Positions 8,152 through 17,467 of a stretch of 41,207 nt of DNA are shown one piece after another. The notes beneath the pieces are model-generated. The model saw only the letters and a program-made list of their open reading frames with translations. It was not told where the DNA came from and did no database searches. Position 1 is the first letter of the stretch, and each line of letters opens with the position of its first letter. The DNA is taken from assembly GCF_000331305.1 (NCBI RefSeq), contig NZ_KB217479.1, positions 3,046 through 44,252 of the forward strand, read 5' to 3'. A program made the translations under genes and the position numbers. This DNA comes from Calothrix sp. PCC 7103 (GTDB lineage: Bacteria; Cyanobacteriota; Cyanobacteriia; Cyanobacteriales; Nostocaceae).

Positions 8152-8519
8152 TTTTGTAGAGCAGAATGTTAGCTGTTGGGATATCCTTCTTGACCACCAT
8201 TGATTTTAAAAAGCAAAGAGCGCGACTGACGTAAGCGATGTCCAAACCCTGCAAATGTATCCTCAATCGAAAAGCGTGGTAAGTTGTAATGATTGTGAAA
8301 TACCCCTTCATGTATAAATGCCTACTGTAACCAGGAGGCGGCGCAAATACGCTCGACCGTGAAGGCTGTTAGAAAAGCGGGTATCGCTGGGTACTCTAAA
8401 GTTAGGATTCAACGATTACTTTACTCTCAAACGTGCAAGCGCGTAAAAATGGCGTAGTAAATTGATGATTTAAAAAATCGGGAATTCCCTTATAAAAAAC
8501 AAATTTTTCTTAATTCATT
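8152..8519. other. intergenic, no convincing gene
   Basis: This lies between the CRISPR-type repeat and the GNAT-like gene. The plus strand has an open frame of about 52 codons ending at 8457 (it includes STVKAVRKAGIAGYSKVRIQ) without a start codon; it may be the tail of a lost gene. The minus strand has an 85-codon frame across the repeat with no recognisable family. I call neither. Confidence 0.4.
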
Positions 8520-9848
8520 GTGTTTAACTCCGAAAACAACTCCACAAGTAATTATCCTTTACCACCTGGATATTCTGTCCGTCGCGCGACAGCCGAAGAT
8601 ATCCGCAAGTTAAATAATAATATAAATCTGCCAATTTTAATCGGTACAATTCTGGGTTGCATAGTAATCTCAATTCCAATTATTCAATTTGCTATTGAAA
8701 TGAGTATGAAAAATTGGGAAATTATGCAGAGAGCTATATTATATGAGACTGGAACGCGAAAATACACTCCTACCCTTGAAGATTGGTATCAAATTATTAT
8801 TATTAACTTGGGTTTAGATAAATTGTTATTGGGAATAACTACAGGCTTGGGAATTGGACGTGGAATTTATTTATTTTTACAATCACTTTTTCCACAATCA
8901 AAACAAATATTTCAACACTGGATTGCTGTATATAAAGGTAAAATTATCGGACAAGCAGTACTTCAAATAAAGCGAAACTATACATTACTTATGTATGTAT
9001 CTGTTAATTCTAGCCATTGGTGGCAAGGTATTGGTTCTTGCTTAGTCTGGAATAGTATCAAAGATGCAAAAAAACCACTTTATTTGACGTGTAGACCTGG
9101 ACTAAAAGCTTTTTATCAACGCTTTGGGTTTGTTTCAGTGACTAATCTTAAGCAACCAGTGGAATTCAGAAGATACAATATTCGTTGTGTCATGGTATTA
9201 CTTAACAAATCTACTTTACCATTAGAACGGTGCCAACCTAAGTTTTCATTACCTGCTGAATATTCAATTAGTAGCTTTGAAAATATCTGGATGCGATGGC
9301 AAGTGTATAAACAATTATGGTCAAGTCAAATATTTAACCAATCGCGCTTTTATATCTTAAACTTAATTGCTGTAATACATATACCATTAATTTTAATCAT
9401 TGTAACTATTTGGAACATACTCAGTATTTGGGATATTACCTGGTTGGCTGGTATAATTAGTATCACTGCACTTTTAACCCCAATATTTACCATCTTTATA
9501 TATTGGCAAGAATGGCGAATCGAACAAAATAACAAAACAATTGCTTACGCTCACTTGTCATGTCGTTTAAAATATTCAATTCTTTACTGCTTGTATGTAG
9601 AAAATAGCCATACTCCACAAATTTATCAAGCATTTTTAGAACGCTTAACTCGAAGAATTCAATTACCTATTTACCTAGTTTGCCCACGTCAGTCAGCTAA
9701 ATTGTATATTCAACTTGGCTTTGTTCCAATTAATCAACAATCTCTACCATTTGAACTACAAATTATTCGCTTTCAGCATTATGTCACACTTAAATTTTAT
9801 GGTCTTTGTGTAAATACCAGTCTCGGTTTTGTGCAATCGAAAATCTAG
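8520..9848 (+). CDS. GNAT-like acetyltransferase, duplicated, with membrane segments
   Basis: The 442-residue protein is built from two similar halves. Each half has a hydrophobic hairpin and then a GNAT-like core. Half 1 has membrane segments about 37-57 and 100-120, then YVSVNSSHWWQGIGSCLVW (about 159-177) matching the acetyl-CoA-binding motif A (Q-G-I-G), and a motif-B-like GLKAFYQRFGFVSV. Half 2 has membrane segments about 280-325, then a degenerate core (LYVENSHTPQIYQAFLERLT ... SAKLYIQLGFVPI) without the QxxGxG loop, so it is probably non-catalytic. The start is GTG at 8520 with no good ribosome site. The next gene begins two bases after the stop. The substrate is unknown. Confidence 0.7.
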   Translation: MFNSENNSTSNYPLPPGYSVRRATAEDIRKLNNNINLPILIGTILGCIVISIPIIQFAIEMSMKNWEIMQRAILYETGTRKYTPTLEDWYQIIIINLGLDKLLLGITTGLGIGRGIYLFLQSLFPQSKQIFQHWIAVYKGKIIGQAVLQIKRNYTLLMYVSVNSSHWWQGIGSCLVWNSIKDAKKPLYLTCRPGLKAFYQRFGFVSVTNLKQPVEFRRYNIRCVMVLLNKSTLPLERCQPKFSLPAEYSISSFENIWMRWQVYKQLWSSQIFNQSRFYILNLIAVIHIPLILIIVTIWNILSIWDITWLAGIISITALLTPIFTIFIYWQEWRIEQNNKTIAYAHLSCRLKYSILYCLYVENSHTPQIYQAFLERLTRRIQLPIYLVCPRQSAKLYIQLGFVPINQQSLPFELQIIRFQHYVTLKFYGLCVNTSLGFVQSKI

Positions 9849-9850
9849 AG

Positions 9851-10429
9851 ATGGACGAGCATCACTGCTACGACGATGCTGGAGAAATCGTTGATATCAT
9901 ATACCGTGTTTATCCTACCGAGTGGATGGTCTCAGACGAAGACCCAAAGTTGGGATTTAGTTTGTGGGATTATTTTGAACTACTTCTTTACGCGCGTAAA
10001 GTCGCTTTAATCAATCCAGTTAGTTCTTTTGTTCTGCAAAACAAAGCTTTGATGGCTTTAATTACAGAATTGGGAAGTGATTTCTTTGGTAGTGATGGGT
10101 TAGATTGTAGTAACTTTTTACTAACATTCATGGCGCCAGATCAAATCAAACCTCCATATGTAACAAAACCAACCTGGGGACGGGAAGGTAGAGAAGTGGA
10201 AATTATTAAAGGCACCGGAGAAATCATCAATAATCCAGACCCCGAATATATTCATTACGCCAAGGTATATCAACAATATGTAGATTTACCGTGCGCCTAT
10301 ATAGAGGATGAAGAGTATAAACTACAGCTTTCTTGCTTCCTTATTAATGGTGTACCCGAAGGCGTTGCGGCTCGAATCGGGAAAGATGTAATTAGTAATA
10401 ACTCGAAATTTATACCAATTGGGTACTGA
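9851..10429 (+). CDS. hypothetical acidic 192-aa protein
   Basis: I chose ATG 9851 (MDEHHCYDDAGEIVDII), two bases after the preceding stop, over an upstream start that would overlap the GNAT-like gene. The product is soluble and acidic, with blocks SDEDPKLGFSLWDYFELLLY, TFMAPDQIKPPYVTKPTWG and YIHYAKVYQQYVDLPCAYIE. No family is recognised. It is probably co-transcribed with the gene before it and with 10434-10757 (five-base gap). Confidence 0.6.
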   Translation: MDEHHCYDDAGEIVDIIYRVYPTEWMVSDEDPKLGFSLWDYFELLLYARKVALINPVSSFVLQNKALMALITELGSDFFGSDGLDCSNFLLTFMAPDQIKPPYVTKPTWGREGREVEIIKGTGEIINNPDPEYIHYAKVYQQYVDLPCAYIEDEEYKLQLSCFLINGVPEGVAARIGKDVISNNSKFIPIGY

Positions 10430-10433
10430 CTTT

Positions 10434-10757
10434 ATGAAAAAAAGAAACAAAAATAAGATAACCTCTCATATGAACGATCGGGAACCCCTCCTATATGAAC
10501 ATAATGGCGAACTTACTCCTAAAGCATTAGAGCAACTCATATTATTGCATACACAAGGCTATATAAAAGGTGGATACAGTTTGATGATTTACGGGGTAAA
10601 TCAGTTTCGCCCTGCGGATACTTTTGCAGAAATTGAGGAATTTAATTACAGCACAGACAATAAAATACTATTGCTAAATGTATGGATGTATGGTAATCTT
10701 TCTATCATTAAAATAGTATCTCCGTGCGGATTTAAAGTCTATAATAACTATGAATGA
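10434..10757 (+). CDS. hypothetical basic 107-aa protein
   Basis: ATG 10434 follows the previous stop by four bases and starts MKKRNKNKITSHMNDREPLL. A middle block KALEQLILLHTQGYIKGGYS and a beta-rich end (KILLLNVWMYGNLSIIKIVS) follow. No family is recognised. It is the third gene of the 8520-10836 operon by spacing. ATGA-type overlap with the next short frame suggests translational coupling. Confidence 0.55.
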   Translation: MKKRNKNKITSHMNDREPLLYEHNGELTPKALEQLILLHTQGYIKGGYSLMIYGVNQFRPADTFAEIEEFNYSTDNKILLLNVWMYGNLSIIKIVSPCGFKVYNNYE

Positions 10758-10836
10758 AATAGAAGGCGCCGAGGAAGTTTGGTTAGATGATTCTCTTATT
10801 AATGGCAAAGAAATACCTTGTATAGCTTTCAATTAA
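10750..10836 (+). CDS. 28-residue ORF overlapping the end of 10434-10757
   Basis: ATG at 10750 lies eight bases inside the preceding gene. The frame reads MNEIEGAEEVWLDDSLINGK and ends EIPCIAFN before TAA. It is acidic, could be a coupled micro-protein, and could equally be a chance frame. Confidence 0.3.
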   Translation: MNEIEGAEEVWLDDSLINGKEIPCIAFN

Positions 10837-10984
10837 TGTAACCAGACCCAAAATTTGTCCAAATATTTTCGGCGCCTTGGTATATGAGTTTTTGGGTAGG
10901 GCAGGACGCCAAGCATTATCAAGCATGTTTTGGTTATATACTTAGATAACTGGTGTCACTGGTTACACTATTCTAGTATTTTGT

Positions 10985-11008
10985 GAAACAACGTATATAC
11001 GTTGTTTC
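10985..11008. terminator. 24-bp perfect palindrome with T-run
   Basis: The arm GAAACAACGTAT is followed immediately by its complement, then AGCCTTTTTGTT. The T-run on the plus strand suits a terminator for the 8520-10836 operon. The perfect symmetry also allows use for the convergent RTX gene. Confidence 0.6.
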
Positions 11009-11025
11009 AGCCTTTTTGTTCGTAA

Positions 11026-11071
11026 TTGCGCGGAGAACGTCAAATGTATAAACTTGCTGTTCTCCGCGCAA
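11026..11071 (-). terminator. 13-bp inverted repeat downstream of the RTX gene
   Basis: TTGCGCGGAGAAC (11026-11038) and GTTCTCCGCGCAA (11059-11071) form a perfect GC-rich 13-bp stem with a 20-base loop, 26 bases after the stop of the minus-strand gene. With 10985-11008 it makes a double hairpin between convergent genes. Confidence 0.6.
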
Positions 11072-11096
11072 CTACAAATCTACTCCAAACCCAATT

Positions 11097-13967
11097 TTAG
11101 ACAATAATAAAATCTGATGTTGTAATTAGATTGGCATCCACACCACTTAAAAACGCTAGTGGCTGGTTGTTAGTAGTGTTGATAACTGTACCGCCATTCT
11201 GGGCAAAAATGGATAGCGAACCAAAGCTTAATCCACCTGTTAAACCCAACAAATCTAAACCATCTTGGAAGTCAACAATATTATTTTTGCCTAAGAGCGA
11301 AATAACAAAGGTATCTCTTCCAAGACCTCCAGTCAAAATATTATCGCCTGTACCACCATTGAGAATGTCATCACCTGCATCGCCAACTAGTTGGTCTTGA
11401 CCACTACCACCTAACAATGTGTCATTACCATCACCACCAAATAACTTATCATCGCCATCACCACCGTTAAGATGGTCATTACCTGCATCACCAAAGAGTT
11501 GGTCTTGACCACTACTACCTAACAATGTGTCATTACCATCGCCACCAAATAGTTTATCATCACCATCGCCACCATCAAGTAGGTCATCACCAGCCAAACC
11601 TCGTAAAGCGTCTTGCGAGTTCAAGCCCTTGATAGTGTCGTTGCGAGAGCTACCAGTGAGGTTATCATCATTGGAAGTACCGTTCTTGGTGACTCCTATA
11701 GTCAATTGTTCTCTGACATTTGAGAAAGTCCAAGCACCACGTCCTAAAGTTCCCGCAATTAGTAAATTATCAGTTGGGTCATAATCTAAATCCCAAATCG
11801 GAACATTGGGCATATCTGTACCCAACTCTAACCAGTCAGTAAAGTCGCTACTAATTGAAGAAAAGACACCAAAGTTAGTACCAACTAAAATTCCATCTAC
11901 TCCAGAGTTAGAAACAAACTCAATCGTCCGCAAGTTCAAATCTGCTGCTTGTAAGCCTAAACTGGTTGCAAATGTTTGTAAGTTGCCTGTAATATCATTC
12001 CAAGTTGTCCCCACATCAGTAGTTAGGAATACCTGGTCTTGGTCGATAACAAATGCAGACCTCCAATTGTTAGAGTCTAGAACTAAATCGGTAATAAAAC
12101 CACCTGGAAATGGATTTGTTGTAGGAGCAGCTTGGTTTCCGTTCTCAGTTCTAAGCAATACTTGAGAGCCAGACCCATAATAAACTACATCCACATTATC
12201 AACACCACCAGAACGACCACCGTAGGCCATCGCATTTTGACTAGTACCAAATCCAATGCGAGTTATTGTATCGCCACGATTAAGGGATTCATAAACACCA
12301 TTACTACCACCAATTAGCAAACGACTCTGGTTGATATTATTCAATTCAATCGGTGTTACAAAATTCGGAGCCAAAGTTGTTCCGTCTGTGGTTGTTAAAG
12401 CCGGAAATACAGTGTTGAGTAAATTACCACTACTATCATAAGTCAACCTTCTGAAGCCACCAAGATTTTGAAAGCTTGAATAACGAATTGAAGAATTCTG
12501 TATGGTAGTTGTATCTACTGCAACATCGCCACCATCTGCAACACTTACACTGTTCCAAGTCTGCGAGCCTGGTGCGATTTGTTGCGGTGTACCCGTGTCT
12601 TGTGCCCCACCGATGATGATATTAGAGACAGTATCATAGGCGATATCATGAAATTCCGTTTTTTGAAGGTTCCCATTGAGCGAGAACCAGTCACCCGTAT
12701 TATTTTGGGGATTGGTGCGCCGATAAACACCACCATCATCAACTTCTATTAAATTACCATTAGCATCAAATACTATTTCCCGTGAATCAGCGTGTGGTGA
12801 GCTATTATTGGCAGTCCCTCCACCAGGAATTTGGGCGATGGTATTACGATTTGTGAGGTGTTGCCATTGGGGAGAGGGTACACCACCATTGGCGATAACA
12901 GTTGTATCTCCTCGGAACAGACGACCGCTGAAGTCAGCCGCTCCAATAAAATTCGGGAATGGCGAATCCTGTCGGTCACCACCTACGTAAACAATATTTG
13001 GATTATTCGGGTCTGCCAAAATTGAGAAATGGATTGCACCCTGAGAGCCTGGTTTTTCTCTAGGATTAAGACCTTCGATTTCACCATTACCTTCAGGTGT
13101 TCTTGGCAAGTCCATTGCCGTCCAGTCACCACCACGATTGTCAGTAAAACCAATATATGAAGCCTGTCCGTTAGTTAGAACTGCTATATAAAGACGACCA
13201 TTACTAGCCACCGACATCTCGGCATTATTATTACCGAAGTTTGTAATAGTCGTGTTTAGCGCAGCATTACCTGCTGAAATATTTCTCCAACTAGCCCCAC
13301 TATCGTCGCTCCGGAATATACCAACACCTTGGACAGATACATAAAAACGGTTGAGGTTAGTAGGGTCAGCAATTAAATCCAATGCAGCGCCGTTAGATAA
13401 ACCATTAGTACCAGAAATGAATGTCCATGTTGTCCCATTATCGGTACTGCGATATAGTCCACCGCCCGTACCGCCACTAAAGTTATTGGCTGATGCCAAA
13501 ATCAAATTACCGTGTTTAGCAACACCAGAAAAATTTCGACCTTGAAGTAAAGAGTCGGTAATTTGCCTAAAACTATTACCACCATCTGTTGTCAACAACA
13601 GCCCAGTTAAAGGTCCTCCTTCTCCACTAAAAGAACTGAAACGACCAATACCTGCAATAATCGTTTGGTTAGTTGAGTCGGTAGGATCAAATGTCATCGC
13701 ACCTATCGAGTTGGACAACAAATTATCGGTTAGTGGCTCCCAAGTCGGTCTGGCAGTAGTCGCATTTCTTGTACGCCAAATACCACCGTTAGCTCCACCG
13801 ACATAGAGTATATCCGCATTCGTCGGATGAGCGATAACTGTGTGAACTGCACCAACTACTTCGTTATTTGGTCTAACATTCTCCACTTGTCCATTCTGAG
13901 TAGGAGATGGTCCTTGGGCAATCCATTTATTGATAGTACCTGTTGTGCCAGTAGATATCAATGACAT
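11097..13967 (-). CDS. RTX exoprotein with BNR/sortilin-like beta-propeller
   Basis: The 956-residue protein has no N-terminal signal peptide. Residues 1-750 are propeller-like repeats with Asp-box/BNR signatures (LYVGGANGGIWRTRNATTAR, GLLLTTDGGNSFRQI, GGLYRSTDNGTTWTF, GIFRSDDSGASWRNIS, DQVFLTTDVGTTWNDITG). Residues about 765-900 are hemolysin-type calcium-binding nonapeptides (GGDGDDKLFGGDGNDTLLG, repeated twice as a near-identical block), then LGRDTFVIS and an uncharged hydrophobic tail. RTX proteins of this layout are exported by type I secretion through the C-terminal signal (established); the export genes are not in the window. Predicted to be extracellular, calcium-folded. An AAGGA motif about 12 bases before the ATG suits 13967 as start. 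The gene contains no GGCGCC, unlike its surroundings. Confidence 0.88.
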   Translation of the reverse strand: MSLISTGTTGTINKWIAQGPSPTQNGQVENVRPNNEVVGAVHTVIAHPTNADILYVGGANGGIWRTRNATTARPTWEPLTDNLLSNSIGAMTFDPTDSTNQTIIAGIGRFSSFSGEGGPLTGLLLTTDGGNSFRQITDSLLQGRNFSGVAKHGNLILASANNFSGGTGGGLYRSTDNGTTWTFISGTNGLSNGAALDLIADPTNLNRFYVSVQGVGIFRSDDSGASWRNISAGNAALNTTITNFGNNNAEMSVASNGRLYIAVLTNGQASYIGFTDNRGGDWTAMDLPRTPEGNGEIEGLNPREKPGSQGAIHFSILADPNNPNIVYVGGDRQDSPFPNFIGAADFSGRLFRGDTTVIANGGVPSPQWQHLTNRNTIAQIPGGGTANNSSPHADSREIVFDANGNLIEVDDGGVYRRTNPQNNTGDWFSLNGNLQKTEFHDIAYDTVSNIIIGGAQDTGTPQQIAPGSQTWNSVSVADGGDVAVDTTTIQNSSIRYSSFQNLGGFRRLTYDSSGNLLNTVFPALTTTDGTTLAPNFVTPIELNNINQSRLLIGGSNGVYESLNRGDTITRIGFGTSQNAMAYGGRSGGVDNVDVVYYGSGSQVLLRTENGNQAAPTTNPFPGGFITDLVLDSNNWRSAFVIDQDQVFLTTDVGTTWNDITGNLQTFATSLGLQAADLNLRTIEFVSNSGVDGILVGTNFGVFSSISSDFTDWLELGTDMPNVPIWDLDYDPTDNLLIAGTLGRGAWTFSNVREQLTIGVTKNGTSNDDNLTGSSRNDTIKGLNSQDALRGLAGDDLLDGGDGDDKLFGGDGNDTLLGSSGQDQLFGDAGNDHLNGGDGDDKLFGGDGNDTLLGGSGQDQLVGDAGDDILNGGTGDNILTGGLGRDTFVISLLGKNNIVDFQDGLDLLGLTGGLSFGSLSIFAQNGGTVINTTNNQPLAFLSGVDANLITTSDFIIV

Positions 13968-14597
13968 AAAATATCTTTTCCTTAATTGAAATCTTTAATT
14001 TCTTCTGTCAGGTAAATAACTTATTTACCTGAAAACATATCGCGTATAAATTTAGCAAAACCATTCCTTGTTTATGAGAGTTAAATAAGATTAAAAACTC
14101 ATTTATCAAGAAATTAAAAAAAGCTAGTCAGATGGAAATACTATCGGATTAAATGATTCAAAAAACAATTAATACCATAAAGACGCACATTATTAGCCCG
14201 CTGGAAGCAGGCTTTGTTTAAATTAGACTCTGGCTTACAACAGCCTCGGTCGGTCTATGCAACTTCACATATAATTGGTATAACCTGAATCTTTTCAACA
14301 GTTAATTGACAGTATTATTTCCTTCATCAACGTATTTTCTAATCTAATCGAAAAAAATACTTAAGTAAATACGCTACCTAAATCTTTAAATAACTAGTGG
14401 GTAATGTAAAAATTTCATATATTATCTGGTAGCCCCTTGATATAACTGCACGTGTATTTAATGGCGCCACCATCTACCCAACTCCATAAGCTTTTTCAAT
14501 CAACGATTCCATAACACAGTAGTATCAATACTCTTTTTATCTAAAGTTAAATAGTGCATAAGTACTGTATAGACGTGCTTTGCAATAATCCTCGAAC
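13968..14597. other. intergenic, no gene seen
   Basis: This should carry the promoter of the RTX gene and separates it from the haemagglutinin remnant. One GGCGCC lies at about 14461. I see no reading frame with family sequence, no clear hairpin and no tRNA. Confidence 0.5.
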
Positions 14598-16153
14598 GTC
14601 TTTAACCTGACCATCAATACCCACTCTCTAAGCGTCCGGATATTGGAATTATATCTGCAACGGTGAGTTTAGGAAGTACTGGGCAAGGTGGTAATTTAAC
14701 CCTCAACGCCTCTGACTTTGTTGAAGTCGTTGGTAGTTCTCCAGACGGTCAATTTAGCAGCGTTCTGACAACTGCTACATTTGGTTCTGGGAATGCTGGA
14801 CGCATAAATATCAACACTCGTCGCCTCAGCGTTCGCAATCAGGGATTTATCTCGACAGCGGCAGATGAAGGAAGCACGGGGCAAGGTGGTGATTTAACTA
14901 TCAACGCCTCAGACTTGGTAGAGTTAGTTGGTCACTCTCAAGACAATAAGTTAGGTAGCTTTCTAACTACCTTTACAGAAGGTACTGGCACCGCTGGACG
15001 TTTAAATATTACTACTAATCGCCTCAGTATCCGCGATGATGGATATATCATTACAGGCACTAGCAGCACAGGGCGGGGTGGTGATTTAACTATCAACGCT
15101 ACCGACTCTGTAGAAATCGTAGCAAACCCTGCAAACACCGACCAAGCCGACGGAATATTTACATCAACTGCTGGCTCTGGCAATGCAGGAGATATAAGCA
15201 TCCGCACCCAACGTCTCAATGTCCGCAATGGTGGGGCGGTTTCTGCTGGTACAGCCCCAAGTAGCACTGGGCGGGGTGGTAATCTCACTGTTAACGCTTC
15301 TGATTCAGTTGAGGTAATTGGCGCCTCGAATAATGGTAGCCTCCCAAGCTTTCTTTCTGTTCGCAGCCGGGGAGAGGGACAAGCTGGAAATATCACCGTG
15401 AATTCACCGCTTATTAATGTTAAAGATAAAGGTGTAATTAATGCACAATCTTTTGCCACAGACGGCGGTAATATTACCTTAAATACTAATCTCTTACTAC
15501 TACGTCGCGGTGGTGGTGTTTCTGCTACCGCAGGCAATCAGCAAGCAGGCGGCAATGGTGGTAATATCAATATCAATGCTCCCTTCATCATCGCAGTTCC
15601 ATCTGAAAATAGCGATATTAACGCTAACGCCTATCAAGGACGCGGCGGAAACATTAACATCACAACCCAAGGACTTTTTGGCATTGCAGCTTCCCGCTTT
15701 GATACATTTTCTAGTGATATAACTGCCAGTTCTCAACTAGGTGTTCAAGGAGAAATATCTATTACTGAACCAGAAGTCCAACCAGCACAAGGACTAATCG
15801 AGTTACCAGAACAAGTAGTTGATGCGACGAGACAAGTAGCTCAAATTTGTCCAAGACAACCCGGCGCCAAACCATTAGGAGAATTTACCATAACTGGACG
15901 TGGCAGTTTACCACCCAGTCCCCTCGAACCACTGACAGGCGCCACGAACCAACAAGTATTAGCCACTTTGGAGCAAGAAAATTCCAACTCCAAGGCGCCT
16001 GTATCTTTAATAAACAATTCCCCTGCTCCTCAAATCGCTGAAGCACAAGGCTGGGTAAAAACTAGTGATGGTGGTGTTGAACTGGTTGCAGCGGCGCCAG
16101 TCGTTACGGAGAAGAGTACCACGACAACAACGAATTGCCCAGTTGTACAATAA
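14598..16153 (+). pseudogene. 3' part of a filamentous-haemagglutinin/S-layer-type gene
   Basis: About 500 residues of beta-helix repeats of the cyanobacterial two-partner-secretion type: STGQGGNLTLNASDFVEVVG, then GSGNAGRININTRRLSVRNQ, repeated about five times. The conserved C-terminal tail follows (GLIELPEQVVDATRQVAQIC, GEFTITGRGSLPPSPLEPL, EAQGWVKTSDGGVELVA). The N-terminal TPS secretion domain is missing. Upstream of the GTG at 14663 the family sequence continues in another frame (LTINTHSLSVR, about 14604-14637), so there is a frameshift near 14640 as well as a 5' truncation. Without the TPS domain it cannot be exported by a TpsB partner (established), so it is probably dead. Confidence 0.75.
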
Positions 16154-16376
16154 GGTTACTGTTAGCATAAAATTATAAGGAATATATAACCAAGGCATAC
16201 ATATTATTGATTTATATCATCTGTAATTATAACAATAGTTAGGCGCCAATATTCAAAAACACAAGTGTGAGTCTAACGTATACTAAGCATGATTACAATT
16301 AAACCAAGACATGTATTAATGAAGGCGCCATCAGTTTTTACAATGAGAGGCGCCGCTTCAATCAAACAATCTGGAA

Positions 16377-16835
16377 TTAAGGTAAATTTAGCATTTGATT
16401 AACATGCTCTTTAAAACCATCAAAACCGCCATTAATGTCCCAATATTCTTTAAAAGTGGGTAAAGTCGCTAGTTCCATTATATTACCACCTTGATAGTGA
16501 CGAGCTTCAGGATATCCAAGTACATTATCTGAAGACGCGCGCGGACATAATTCATTAAAATCAATTACCCAAAATACCTCAACAATTCTATAAATATTGT
16601 AGTCACCGAACCAGTCCTCTCGTTCATGCCTATAATCTAAAACTTTAACCAAGTGAGTGACATAACCTTTTTGTCTCAATAAAATTAGGTTATCTTTCTC
16701 TGGTTTATTAGCATTATTTGTATCATCTTTCCAATTGAGTTTAAATAAATCCCCTCCCTTAAAACTATCGTAAGCCCATGATTTTCCATTTGGATGCTTG
16801 ACATTTTTAGTCCATTTTAGGTTCGTTAAGTCCAT
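16377..16835 (-). CDS. hypothetical 152-aa protein
   Basis: ATG start, soluble, rich in aromatic and charged residues: GGDLFKLNWKDDTNNANKPE, DNLILLRQKGYVTHLVKVLD, YNIYRIVEVFWVIDFNELCP. The pattern of a small beta-barrel that reports on a ligand (VTHLVKVLD) recalls EVE/PUA-like modules, but this is only an impression. It stands alone, flanked by repeat elements. Confidence 0.6.
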   Translation of the reverse strand: MDLTNLKWTKNVKHPNGKSWAYDSFKGGDLFKLNWKDDTNNANKPEKDNLILLRQKGYVTHLVKVLDYRHEREDWFGDYNIYRIVEVFWVIDFNELCPRASSDNVLGYPEARHYQGGNIMELATLPTFKEYWDINGGFDGFKEHVNQMLNLP

Positions 16836-16938
16836 AATTACCTTTCGTTCTTATCTGAATATGGTTATCTTCATCATTTATTGTTCCCTTTATTCAGAGG
16901 TGAATATCGCTCGCACGCTAATATAAGGCGCCGTTATA

Positions 16939-17041
16939 CTTTTAATACCAATTTTTTGTGAAGCTGCATAGAAACGATGCTTATGTAGCAAGGCTTTAAG
17001 GCAATTGACTATGTGCAGCTTCGTATTAAAATGGTATAAAG
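16939..17041. repeat. 103-bp inverted-repeat element (MITE-like)
   Basis: The left arm includes TTAATACCAATTTTTTGTGA then AGCTGCATAG. The right arm, inverted, includes ATACCATTTTAATACGAAGC then TGCACATAG. Roughly 30-base arms match imperfectly around a 40-base centre. ATACCA...GAAGCTGCA elements are dispersed in filamentous cyanobacteria (recollection). It has no coding capacity. Confidence 0.55.
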
Positions 17042-17323
17042 CACACAACAACAAAGATATATTTATAGATACGAAACGTTTTATTTCATTAAGTTAGTAA
17101 CTGGCGCCAATATTCAAAAAACCTTTTACCGTTCTCAGAACCAACCTTTATGTTGACGATATAAAGATGTAGAAAGCAATGTTGTAATTCAAACTTTCTT
17201 CCGATGTATTTATGAAATCAAAATATCTAATATGAGACGTATGACATGCTTCGCTGCATACCCAGAATCACAAGCTGTTGAAGATCTGCGCTGCGGAGAA
17301 TAACAACAATAGGAAATAAAAGA

Positions 17324-17467
17324 ATGAATAACTTAAGCAAGAACGTCAATACATTTGAACTATCAAGACTTGAGCTTGATACTGTAGCTGGAGGTTTTGC
17401 AAATAATACAAATACATCAGATGTTTTCAAAGCAAAAACTTACCTTTTCCTCAACCAAGTTTTTTAA
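17324..17467 (+). CDS. double-glycine leader peptide, bacteriocin-like (47 aa)
   Basis: The peptide starts MNNLSKNVNTFELSRLELDT and continues VAGGF, followed by a 22-residue polar core ending LFLNQVF. The element ELSRLELDTVAGG matches the class II bacteriocin/ComC-type leader consensus (hydrophobic positions at -4, -7, -12 and GG at -2/-1), which is cut by C39-peptidase ABC transporters (established). The core has no cysteine. AGGAAA at 17311-17316 is a well-placed ribosome site for ATG 17324. The stop overlaps the start of the next ORF as TAATG. No transporter or modification enzyme is in the window, so processing would have to be in trans. Confidence 0.6.
   Translation: MNNLSKNVNTFELSRLELDTVAGGFANNTNTSDVFKAKTYLFLNQVF

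Noticed and set aside
8115-8200. A CRISPR array
   Set aside because: Only one repeat unit is present; nothing 30-45 bases away on either side matches it.
8054-8311. 85-codon minus-strand frame across the CRISPR-type repeat
   Set aside because: Part of it is simply the complement of the repeat. The middle (ALCFLKSMVVKKDIPTANIL) looks protein-like but I could not place it in any family.
8299-8457. 52-codon plus-strand open frame ending KRVKMA
   Set aside because: It has no start codon and no recognisable relative; at most the tail of a lost gene.
11131-13025. Several plus-strand reading frames of 60-119 codons opposite the RTX gene
   Set aside because: They are antisense shadows: the minus-strand gene has clear family repeats throughout, and the plus-strand translations are low-complexity Ser/Pro/Val strings.
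17227-17430. 67-codon minus-strand frame opposite the GG-leader peptide
   Set aside because: It has no family signature or ribosome site; the plus-strand peptide has both a ribosome site and the leader motif.
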